Made by a program: the position numbers and the translations under genes. Shown here piece after piece: positions 1-7,349 of a stretch of 41,237 nucleotides of DNA. Within the stretch, counting starts at the first letter, position 1. Each line of letters begins with the position of its first letter. Source of the DNA: Dichotomicrobium sp964466965 (GTDB lineage Bacteria > Pseudomonadota > Alphaproteobacteria > Rhizobiales > Rhodomicrobiaceae); contig CAYXPZ010000015.1 of the NCBI GenBank assembly GCA_964466965.1, forward strand, positions 1 to 41,237, read 5' to 3'. Below the pieces are notes generated by a model, which worked only from the letters and a program-made list of their open reading frames with translations, was not told where the DNA came from and did not search any database.

Positions 1-1521
1 CGCAAAGTCGCCGTGATGCCAGATATTCGGGAAGCGCGCGAAATAGGCGTTGAAGTATTTTTCGCCGTCTGGATCGTTCCAGAAACCGACCGGCATCGAC
101 GGGAAAGGCTTCGTGCAGACCAGCTCGCCCTTTTCGCCGCGCACCGGGTTACCGTCCTCGTCGAAGACGTCGACCGCAAGCCCGAGGCCCGGCCCCTGGA
201 TTTCGCCGCGCCAGACCGGCAGATGCGGGTTGCCGAGCACAAAGCAGGAGACGATGTCTGTTCCGCCCGAGATCGAAGCCAGATGGATGTCCGGCTTAAT
301 GGCGTCGTAGACGTAATCGAAGCTTTCGGGCACCAGCGGAGAGCCGGTTGAGGCCATCGTCCGCAGCTTCGACAGGTCGTGCGTGTCGCGCGGGCGATAT
401 TCGTTCTTCTTCAGCGCGTCGATGTATTTCGCCGAGGTACCGAAGAAGGTCATGCCGTCCGCCTGCGCGTAGTCGAACAGCACATTGCCGTCCGGGGCGA
501 ACGGCGAGCCGTCATAAAGCATGATCGTGGCTTCGCAGGCGAGACCGGCCACCAACCAATTCCACATCATCCAGCCGCAAGTAGTAAAGTAGAACACCCT
601 GTCGCCGGCTTTAACATCGCAATGCAGCGCGTGTTCCTTCACCTGCTGCAACAGCGCACCGCCCGCGGTATGAACTATGCATTTGGGTACGCCGGTCGTG
701 CCTGACGAAAACATGATATAGATGGGATGGTCGAACGGCATGGGAGTATAGGCAACGTCGCCAGGGACATGCGCGCCCATGGCCTCGGCCAGCGGCTGCG
801 CACGATGGAGCCTGCCGGCGGTTGCGCTGCTCGCGCCGAGATAATCCGCGATAAGCACCGTCTCCAGATTGGTGAGTTGCGGACCGATCTCGGCCAGCTT
901 GTCGCCGATCTCGAAGCGCTTGCCGTTATAGTAATAGCCATCGCAGGCAATCAGCACCTTCGGCTCGATCTGGCCAAAGCGGTCCATAACGCCCTTGACG
1001 CCGAAATCCGGGGAGCAGGAAGAGAACACCGCGCCGATCGAGGCCGCGGCCAGCAGGGCGATCAGGGTTTCCGGCGCATTCGGCATCATCGCCGCGACGC
1101 GGTCGCCCGCCACGACGCCATGGGCGCGCAGCACCTGCTGAAGCTGCGAGACCTGCGCGTGAAGCTCGGACCAGCTCATACGGCGTTCCAGCTTGTCTTC
1201 GGCTCGGAAGATGACAGCTGTGCCGTCATCGCAGCGACGCAAGAGGTTTTCGGCATAGTTAAGCTGCGCGTTGGGAAAGAACTTCGCGCCGGGCATCTTG
1301 TCGCCATTCACGAGATAAGGCGGATGGCCTTTTTCGCCGATAAACCCGAGAAAATCCCATAGCGCCGACCAGAACACCGCCGGCGCGCGTACAGAAAAGT
1401 GATGTAGATCATCGGTATCGCGGAAATAGGCGCCGTACTCCCGGCGCATGAACTTCATGAAAGCCGTAAGATTGCTATTCGCGATCGTTTCCGGGCTGGG
1501 ACTCCATAATGGCTCGCTCAT
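1..1521 (-). CDS. aacS: acetoacetyl-CoA synthetase, 5' part (runs off left edge)
   Basis: ATP-dependent ligase that activates acetoacetate to acetoacetyl-CoA, used in ketone-body and polyhydroxybutyrate turnover. The reverse strand reads 507 codons from an ATG at 1521 to the window edge; the family is about 650 residues, so roughly the last 140 are missing. The start is supported by GAGGGAG seven bases upstream. Visible motifs are the N-terminal MSEPLWSPSPETI region, the adenylation P-loop FSSGTTGVPKCIVH, CGWMMWNW, and FWNDPDGEKY followed by WHHGDFA, which fit acetoacetyl- rather than acetyl-CoA synthetase. It appears monocistronic within the window, with no partner CoA-transferase or PHB gene visible. 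Family assignment is strong; substrate is inferred from overall resemblance to rhizobial acetoacetyl-CoA synthetases. Confidence 0.92.
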   Translation of the reverse strand, partial: MSEPLWSPSPETIANSNLTAFMKFMRREYGAYFRDTDDLHHFSVRAPAVFWSALWDFLGFIGEKGHPPYLVNGDKMPGAKFFPNAQLNYAENLLRRCDDGTAVIFRAEDKLERRMSWSELHAQVSQLQQVLRAHGVVAGDRVAAMMPNAPETLIALLAAASIGAVFSSCSPDFGVKGVMDRFGQIEPKVLIACDGYYYNGKRFEIGDKLAEIGPQLTNLETVLIADYLGASSATAGRLHRAQPLAEAMGAHVPGDVAYTPMPFDHPIYIMFSSGTTGVPKCIVHTAGGALLQQVKEHALHCDVKAGDRVFYFTTCGWMMWNWLVAGLACEATIMLYDGSPFAPDGNVLFDYAQADGMTFFGTSAKYIDALKKNEYRPRDTHDLSKLRTMASTGSPLVPESFDYVYDAIKPDIHLASISGGTDIVSCFVLGNPHLPVWRGEIQGPGLGLAVDVFDEDGNPVRGEKGELVCTKPFPSMPVGFWNDPDGEKYFNAYFARFPNIWHHGDFA

Positions 1522-2203
1522 CTTCCCGCTCCCTCTAAAACGTGGCTAAGTCGGACTGTAGCTTAACGAAAATCGGGCGGGTAAGGCTATCGGATTTCAG
1601 AGAGGGCGCGGTCACATTCGGCGGAGCAAGGCCCGAGAGCCGTGGCAAACAGAGAAAGAGAGGGGCACCGCCTGAAGGGACGGTGGCAGTGCGCCCTTAA
1701 CCCCGCTGCGAACCCGTTGTGAGAATCGACAAGGCGTATTCGTACACGGGTCGCCTCAAAACCCGTGCTCGATATCACCAGTCAACCTGACACAACGTAG
1801 AGCTTCTCTTTGTTGTGCGCTAAGGCGCGCTCACTTTGTGGAAGCTGAGGACATCATGCGCCGGCCGACGCCACGCTGCAAGCCGGAGGTTGCAACGATC
1901 GCGAGGATTGCAGACTGACGCGCCGGATTTATGCAGCTAGATGTTGTGCATTGGACGACGCGAGCACCAATCAGGCGCGGACTGCTGCGTGTTTTAGCGG
2001 CAGAAAGTCAACGGAATGTGCAGTTTAACCTCATTCTCTGCAGCACCCTTGGTGCACCCCGCGCTACAAGTCAGAGTGGCACCTGCGAGCGGACGTGAAA
2101 GCGAATGTGACAGTATTGTCACAATGCAACAAGAAGGATGTGGGGAAATCATAAGGTTGGCGTCGAGCGTCTCTACACCCCTGACGATCAGATCAGATTC
2201 CTG
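1522..2203. other. 680-bp intergenic region without a convincing gene
   Basis: Lies between the minus-strand binding-protein gene and the minus-strand aacS gene. A 63-codon minus-strand frame (1587-1778) has no good ribosome binding site and no recognisable domain. I see no tRNA T-loop signature. A short hairpin CACCG/CGGTG sits near 1665-1690. The right part holds the palindrome at 2106-2123. The region must carry the aacS promoter and possibly an unrecognised small RNA, but nothing can be assigned with confidence. Confidence 0.5.
2106..2123. promoter_or_regulatory. operator-like palindrome TGTGACA-N4-TGTCACA
   Basis: Perfect 7-bp arms around the 4-bp spacer GTAT, in non-coding DNA 81 bp past the stop of the binding-protein gene and about 585 bp upstream of aacS. 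The two TGTGA/TCACA half sites are separated by 8 bases, not the 6 of a classical CRP/FNR site, so a different regulator or a fortuitous palindrome is possible. Confidence 0.35.
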
Positions 2204-3811
2204 TCATTGAACTGTCGTCGCACGCGCGCGCAGCGCGCGTACCGGCGTTGGTGGAACAAGCTGATCAGGCGGGACCTGAGGCGTGGGAAGCGCCAGCCAC
2301 GCTGCGAAACGCGTCTTGATGGGCTCGCCATGCGCATTCCACCACGCCTGATCGAAGCGCAGCGCCCGCCTCATATTGGCAGGCATCGTGGGAACGAAAT
2401 CGGCCATATCCACGTCGATCTCGGCATGCCGATCAACCAATGGCAGCGCCGAGCGACGCGTCGGTCCGTAGGGAAACCAGCGGGTGAGCCGCGCCTGACG
2501 TTCCGGCAGCGAGACATATTTGAGAAGCGTCTGCGACGCCTGCGCATGGGGCGCTGATGACGGGACGGCCCAGTAGTTGAACCGGTAAACCTGCCCATCC
2601 CATAAGATGCGAAGGAATGGCGTTGTCCTCACCGCGCTCGTGAAGGTCCGCCCGTTAAAGGCGAGACCCATGACAACATCATCAACGCTTTCCGGCGCGC
2701 CCGCGGAAAATGGGGCGAGCGCATTGGCGGCGTCATCCCACCAGACAATGGCATGCCGAATCGAGCTCAACTTGGAGAACGCGCGATCCTGGCCAGCCTG
2801 CGTCTGCAGCACGTCATAGACCTGCGCGGGCGACACACCGTCCGCCATCAGCGCCAGTTCAAGCAGGTAAGGCGCCTGACGCGGCAGCGTCCGCATGCCG
2901 GGAAACCCTTTCAGGTCGAATACGTCCGCGACGCTTTCCGGTGGCTCCGGGAAGGCCGCGCGGCTATCGTGAACAAGCACCGCGGACCAAGCGGCGCTTC
3001 CAACCGCGCAGGGCAGAACCGCGCCCGGCAGATAATCCATGCGCGCCGGGTCCCCCTCGACGCTAGGTGGCAGCGTGGTCACGTCTATCTCGTTCAACCA
3101 ACCGGTACGGCATCCGCGACGCGCGGTCTGTTCATCGACTTCGATCAGGGTCCAGCCTGCAGCCTCGACACGCGCGGCATCCAGATCGCTGAGCCTGCCT
3201 CCATGCGTGACCACCTCAAGCCGATAATCATGATCAGCGCGAAAGGGCGTGAACAGCGTGCGCATCTGCGCGGCGCTATAGGCGCTCTGCCATGTGGCGA
3301 CAGTGAGGGTAATGTCCGCCGGTCGAAGGGCCTTCTCCTGCTCATCAGGTTCAGCGCGCGGCTGTGCTGCCGGAGCCTGCTCCTCAGCCTTGCGTCCTGG
3401 CGCGACCTCCGTTGCGCCGTCGGCCGCCGGCGAGACACCACGTGGCGCAGCGTCCGCAGGGGCCTGTGTCGCCACTGGTTCGGGCCCAGACGCGTTGGAG
3501 GCGCCTGCATCCGCCGCGGACGGCGCCGCGGTGTCTTGGGCGACTGGCGGGGCAGGCTCGTTTTCGGTCACGGTATCGGCATCGTCCGATGAAGGCCCGC
3601 CAGATTCGGTCTTGCTTGCGCCGACGCTGGGCGGATGCGGGTTCGATATTGACGGAGAGGGAGAGCCAGAACGGTCGACAACCGGATCGTCGCTGGTCGT
3701 CGCATGGGGCGTCTGCGTCGCATCAGGCTCAGCGCGCGCAGCGCTCATGGTGGCCAGTACCGTCAAAACGAACACAGCCACGGCCGCCCGCCGGCGGGAT
3801 TTCGCCATCAT
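2204..3811 (-). CDS. orphan PotD-like periplasmic solute-binding protein with long disordered spacer
   Basis: Probable periplasmic binding component of a polyamine-type ABC transporter. The frame is open further upstream, but the ATG at 3811 has GGAGGG five bases before it and begins a signal peptide (residues 1-27: basic MMAKSRRR, hydrophobic core, cleavage after SAARA), giving 535 aa. Residues about 28-166 are Pro/Ala/Ser/Glu-rich and probably disordered. From about 167 on there is a binding-protein fold: LTVATW, then PCAVGSAAWSAVLV, DVFDLKGFPGMRTL, LELALMADGVSP, IVWWDDAA and AFNGRTF, which match PotD/YdcS spacing. No permease or ATPase gene is adjacent. It follows the AsmA gene by 73 bp on the same strand, so the two may be cotranscribed. 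Ligand is unknown; the polyamine link is by family only. Confidence 0.75.
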   Translation of the reverse strand: MMAKSRRRAAVAVFVLTVLATMSAARAEPDATQTPHATTSDDPVVDRSGSPSPSISNPHPPSVGASKTESGGPSSDDADTVTENEPAPPVAQDTAAPSAADAGASNASGPEPVATQAPADAAPRGVSPAADGATEVAPGRKAEEQAPAAQPRAEPDEQEKALRPADITLTVATWQSAYSAAQMRTLFTPFRADHDYRLEVVTHGGRLSDLDAARVEAAGWTLIEVDEQTARRGCRTGWLNEIDVTTLPPSVEGDPARMDYLPGAVLPCAVGSAAWSAVLVHDSRAAFPEPPESVADVFDLKGFPGMRTLPRQAPYLLELALMADGVSPAQVYDVLQTQAGQDRAFSKLSSIRHAIVWWDDAANALAPFSAGAPESVDDVVMGLAFNGRTFTSAVRTTPFLRILWDGQVYRFNYWAVPSSAPHAQASQTLLKYVSLPERQARLTRWFPYGPTRRSALPLVDRHAEIDVDMADFVPTMPANMRRALRFDQAWWNAHGEPIKTRFAAWLALPTPQVPPDQLVPPTPVRALRARATTVQ

Positions 3812-3884
3812 GGTGCCCTCCGCTTGGTGAATGGCCGGAACCGGCGTCGAAAATGATTTGCCATGCGCGGCCACATTGCGTCGC

Positions 3885-5795
3885 TCAAGGCCACCCGGCG
3901 CGTTTGCCATGGATGTTGTCGCGGATCGGCGGAGCGACCGGCTCACGCATCAAACGCGGGTGATGCAGCGGCCCTTTCAGACGCAGGCGAATCGCCTCCT
4001 CATGCGCTGGCGCGATCCCAGACAGATTGCTGACCACTGGCCCAGCCGCAGCCGCACGCGCCGCGCTGATTTGCCAATCGATCCACAACTGCGCCAGATC
4101 CATCTCGCCTTGCCCCTGCAAGATCCACCCGTCCTGCGCAATGGCGATCGCATCCAGACTAAGCATGTTGCCACGCAATCCGAAGGACGCGCGCAGCATG
4201 TCATAATCGCCTCGTCCTGGGGACACCTCCAGGGCTGTCGGCTGTCCGTCCGTGTAGAGCTCCTGGGCATCCAGTCTGGCAGCAAGCTCAGCGATATCCA
4301 GCGCAAGCTCTCCGCCTTGCAGCGCGACGACCTGGCCGCGAACATGGAGGCTGCGCGCCAGCGCATGAAGCGTTGGGGCTGCGCCCTCCACGCTGAAGGA
4401 TATATCGGTTTGCCCGCTCACCAGCTGAGGTTTGCCGACACTAGTCAGCAATCCAGCGATGTTCACGCCCGCGGCTTTGCCTTTGCCGTGCAGCTGAAGC
4501 ATATCGTTGCGCCACTGCGCAGCGAACTGTCCATTGATGAATCCGTCATAGAGGACGAGTTCCGCGACATCGAGGGTGGCCCGGCCATCCTCAACGGACA
4601 GGAACGCAGCCGCCTCGCCGGTCTCTACGCCATCGAACAACAAGCTCTCCGCAGAGACCCGAAGATCAGCGTCAAAACTTTGCAGCCATTCCCCAAGGCG
4701 GCGCGACCACGGGGATTGCTGCCCACGGCGGATACTGAGCGGATCGTCAGCAGCGAGAACGCGAGGGGCATGCAACGACATGCCGCGCAGATCAACTTCG
4801 CTGAGGCCCATCGTGCCCGACACCTTCGGCCTCTCTCCATCCGTCTCCGCGGTAAGCAGCCCTGTCAAACGGGTGTTGCCCATATCAACCTGCAACTGTC
4901 TCAGAGACACCGTGTCTGACGTCGCTTCAAGTGCGCCCGTCACAGAATAACGCGCATTCTTGAAAGCAATGCCGGAGGGCAAATCGAGCCAATCTTCCAG
5001 CCGGGAAAAAGGCGCATTGCGCACGTCGAGTTGGCCAGTGAAGTGGGGGCCATTGGCTTGCACGATGCTGCCCGTCGCGCGGACGCGACCGAAAGCCGGC
5101 CCCGCTGCTTCAAAGCGCACCGGAGCCTCAAGCGTGGGGCCTTCCGGCCTAAGCTGACCGCGTTCCAGCGAGACCCGCAACGGCCGCCCGGCCCAGGTAA
5201 TGTCGCCCTCGGCAAGGACGAAGCCGCGGTCTGATTGCCGTTCCAACAGCAGCGTAAAACCATCCAAGCCCGCCAAAGCCCCGCCGATGCGCTCAGTTGG
5301 CTCTATCGTGCCGTTGTTCAGCTCGATTTCGACGAACGGCGCGCGCACGACAGCATCAACCAGGCGCTCAAGGACGGCCGGCTCGTTCAATAGCACGGCA
5401 CGCCAGAGCGGCCCGTCCTGCTCATCGGTAGATGCTGGTCGAAGCGCGATCACCGGCTTGGTGACCCAGACCTTTCCGAACACGACGCGCCCACTCAGTA
5501 GCTCCCAAAGGCTCAGCCGCGCCTGAACCAGATCCGCGCCGATACGCTCGATCGCGGGAAAGCGCTTGGGGTTGCGGATTTCGACATCCCCGGCCTCGAT
5601 CGTCAGGTCAAACAGGCTGGTGAGATGGACATCGCCTTGCACCCGCAGCTCGCCGTCGGCCCAGGCCGATAGCTTGGCGACTAGCTGATTGCGCACCGTC
5701 TGCCCATCAACAAGGTAAGGAGCGATGACTCCGAGCGCCAGCAAGAACGAAACTAAGACGGCCACGCCCGCCACGGCTCTTTGAAATGATCTCAT
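3885..5795 (-). CDS. AsmA family protein
   Basis: AsmA-type proteins are inner-membrane anchored with a large periplasmic beta-rich domain, related to the TamB/YhdP proteins implicated in lipid traffic to the outer membrane. The product is 636 aa. Residues about 7-29 form one hydrophobic anchor (VAGVAVLVSFLLALGVIAPY), followed by VDGQTVRNQLVAKLSAW and the typical GDVEIRNPKRFP stretch. The C-terminal half (GKGKAAGVNIAGLL, SFSVEGAAPTLHALARSL, AELAARL) matches the AsmA C-terminal domain with its repeated amphipathic strands. The ATG at 5795 is the only sensible start although no clear Shine-Dalgarno precedes it. The binding-protein gene follows 73 bp downstream. Family is confident; exact cargo or role is not known. 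Confidence 0.85.
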   Translation of the reverse strand: MRSFQRAVAGVAVLVSFLLALGVIAPYLVDGQTVRNQLVAKLSAWADGELRVQGDVHLTSLFDLTIEAGDVEIRNPKRFPAIERIGADLVQARLSLWELLSGRVVFGKVWVTKPVIALRPASTDEQDGPLWRAVLLNEPAVLERLVDAVVRAPFVEIELNNGTIEPTERIGGALAGLDGFTLLLERQSDRGFVLAEGDITWAGRPLRVSLERGQLRPEGPTLEAPVRFEAAGPAFGRVRATGSIVQANGPHFTGQLDVRNAPFSRLEDWLDLPSGIAFKNARYSVTGALEATSDTVSLRQLQVDMGNTRLTGLLTAETDGERPKVSGTMGLSEVDLRGMSLHAPRVLAADDPLSIRRGQQSPWSRRLGEWLQSFDADLRVSAESLLFDGVETGEAAAFLSVEDGRATLDVAELVLYDGFINGQFAAQWRNDMLQLHGKGKAAGVNIAGLLTSVGKPQLVSGQTDISFSVEGAAPTLHALARSLHVRGQVVALQGGELALDIAELAARLDAQELYTDGQPTALEVSPGRGDYDMLRASFGLRGNMLSLDAIAIAQDGWILQGQGEMDLAQLWIDWQISAARAAAAGPVVSNLSGIAPAHEEAIRLRLKGPLHHPRLMREPVAPPIRDNIHGKRAGWP

Positions 5796-6235
5796 ACTCG
5801 GAGTGCCGTTTCGTTCGCTTAAGACGATCGTGGCCGAAGGTCCGGCCGCTCATCTTGTCGGTGCCTCGCAAGACGGCCGATGCAGCGCGGGACCGGCGCT
5901 ACATTAGACGCCAGCCATCTGTTTGGACAACCCCTCACGGTGCTCAACGCGCGATCAGCGATTCGCGGACTCTGCCCAGAAAACGGGCCGCAGCATCAAT
6001 GAGCCAATAACTCATTTGCCTCAGTGGCAACAAAGCAGCCGTCCGAATCAACATTTGGTGCATCGGCAATGGCCGCGTAGCTATATCTGAATGGCGCTCA
6101 TTGACCGAAAAATGACGACCGGGAAAGTCTTTCCGGCTCTTGTTGCGTTTAGGCCACAACCTGACGGCCTGCAGGACGCGACGATCGCGACCCCGAAGCG
6201 CGAAATAATTGATTTATTAAGGATTTGCGCGACGC

Positions 6236-6260
6236 CACAATCTCCAGTTGTGACACACAA
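6236..6260. repeat. alternating inverted pentamers CACAA-N7-TTGTG-N3-CACAA
   Basis: Three copies of a 5-bp word in alternating orientation at 6236-6240, 6248-6252 and 6256-6260, inside the AT-richer region in front of dnaA. The last two form a compact palindrome with a 3-bp centre. Could be a protein-binding cluster, but the words are short. Confidence 0.3.
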
Positions 6261-6481
6261 GCCAATATGGAAGCTCCAAAACCCGCACCGGTTCCCCAAA
6301 CCTCATTGACACGAATGTCCGTTCTGCAGAGATTGCGATGGAGACATTTATTAAGTAATTTCAACAAAATAGCGAATTTTGACAGCCTTGAGGCGATTCG
6401 CATCTCCGCGTCATTTTTTTGTCACAATGGGCGCCAGTCGCGGGCCAACAAAAACTCTCAAAGGTTGCAATCCCCGTGCAA

Positions 6482-6495
6482 TTTGTTTAAACAAA
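6482..6495. promoter_or_regulatory. 14-bp perfect palindrome TTTGTTTAAACAAA
   Basis: Perfect palindrome in the non-coding region about 250 bp upstream of the unknown ORF that precedes dnaA. Could be an operator; no regulator is recognised. Confidence 0.35.
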
Positions 6496-6734
6496 GGGCT
6501 TCCGAACGGGGGCAACCCCTCCTGAGTGTGTATCCATATCGAGTAATGCGTATCGCCACTCCGGGCGGGCAGACAGATGTTTGCCAGCAGCGGTAGGGGT
6601 GTGTCTTGAACAGTCGGGGATTTGGCAGCTTGCCGCGTTTCTACAAAGGGGACGAGTGTTACACCGCCCAGTGGTCCGGATGGACCTTGAGCGGTCGTGC
6701 GGCCCCCCGGAACGAACGGTCAGGCTTCGTAAGC

Positions 6735-6740
6735 AGGAGG
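6735..6740 (+). promoter_or_regulatory. strong ribosome binding site AGGAGG deciding the start at 6746
   Basis: AGGAGG five bases before ATG 6746. It is the main reason to treat the downstream frame as a real gene and to prefer this start over the upstream in-frame ATG at 6581. Confidence 0.6.
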
Positions 6741-6745
6741 ACAAC

Positions 6746-7225
6746 ATGACACATACGCAAGGCCAGCACGGACGCCAAAGGCGCCGCTCGCGGCTACTCG
6801 GTAGCATCTTCTCGCAGGCGCCAGACAGCGCGCATGCCAACACCACACCGCGGAGTGGCAAGCCCGCCCGCGAAGACGCCTCTTGCCAACCGCCCAAGTC
6901 GCCGGTGAAGCTCCGGAGTTGGCGGGATGTGACGGCGCGACTCGCCCGTGAAACGCTGGCTGAGCGTATCTGCACCCGCTTCTTCACGCAGCCCGCAGAG
7001 CAGCGCGCCGTTAAAACAGATGTCTCTGCCGAGGTCGAATTCGTCTCGGCGGGGCAGCAGTTGCAATCGCTGAGCCAGGACGGCGCGCATGTCGAGGCGG
7101 AGAATCAGTGCTTGGCAGCTATAGCTGACGCTTCAGCCGACAGCAGCGGCAGGGCGCACAGCGCGGCGACCAAACCCGTCGTCAGCGCATCGCTGCGATC
7201 GGGCGTGACGGCGCAAGCCGCGTAG
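6746..7225 (+). CDS. hypothetical protein preceding dnaA
   Basis: I do not recognise this 159-aa protein. It starts with a very basic segment (MTHTQGQHGRQRRRSRLL), has a central Arg/Leu-rich stretch that could be helical (SWRDVTARLARETLAERICTR), and ends in a low-complexity Ala/Ser tail. No signal peptide or membrane segment is visible. Support for being real is the AGGAGG site at ideal spacing and a mostly G/C third codon position like its neighbours; against it is its low-complexity composition and lack of a known domain. It lies 124 bp upstream of dnaA on the same strand, a slot where many relatives carry rpsT; the sequence does not resemble ribosomal protein S20. A role in dnaA expression would be speculation. 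Confidence 0.5.
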   Translation: MTHTQGQHGRQRRRSRLLGSIFSQAPDSAHANTTPRSGKPAREDASCQPPKSPVKLRSWRDVTARLARETLAERICTRFFTQPAEQRAVKTDVSAEVEFVSAGQQLQSLSQDGAHVEAENQCLAAIADASADSSGRAHSAATKPVVSASLRSGVTAQAA

Positions 7226-7349
7226 ACGCCACAAACAGCGCAAAAACTGAATACAGTAAAAATAATCAAGCCGCCTCGTGGGCGCGGGGCTGCACAGGAT
7301 GCTTTGGCCAAGTCTCGACTGGACACTGGCCTGAACAGCGGGGGTTACC

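Larger units (their letters stand above)
5796..6745. other. AT-richer non-coding region upstream of the dnaA locus
   Basis: About 950 bp with no credible gene; short frames here lack ribosome binding sites. The part 6200-6500 is visibly AT-richer than its surroundings, with runs such as AATAATTGATTTATTAAGG, ATTTATTAAGTAATTTC and CATTTTTTTGTCACAATG. It contains a 14-bp perfect palindrome (6482-6495) and alternating CACAA/TTGTG words (6236-6260). No exact DnaA box (TTATNCACA) was found by eye; the best are two-mismatch words (GTATCCATA near 6531, TTTGTCACA at 6418-6426). It probably carries the AsmA promoter on the left and promoter/regulatory DNA for the dnaA locus on the right. A replication origin is possible but not shown. 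Confidence 0.45.

Noticed and set aside
1587..1778. 63-codon minus-strand frame upstream of aacS
   Set aside because: No ribosome binding site, no known domain, Cys/Arg-rich composition typical of non-coding frames.
2106..2123. CRP/FNR site
   Set aside because: Half sites TGTGA/TCACA are 8 bases apart instead of 6, so only reported as an unassigned palindrome.
5960..6399. Four GANTC (CcrM methylation) sites upstream of dnaA
   Set aside because: One GANTC per about 256 bp is expected by chance, so four in ~950 bp is not an enrichment.
6525..6540. DnaA-box-like GTATCCATA
   Set aside because: Two mismatches to TTATNCACA; not enough to call an origin.
7105..7326. 73-codon minus-strand frame with two hydrophobic stretches next to dnaA
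   Set aside because: GTG start without a ribosome binding site and overlap with the better supported plus-strand ORF 6746-7225.
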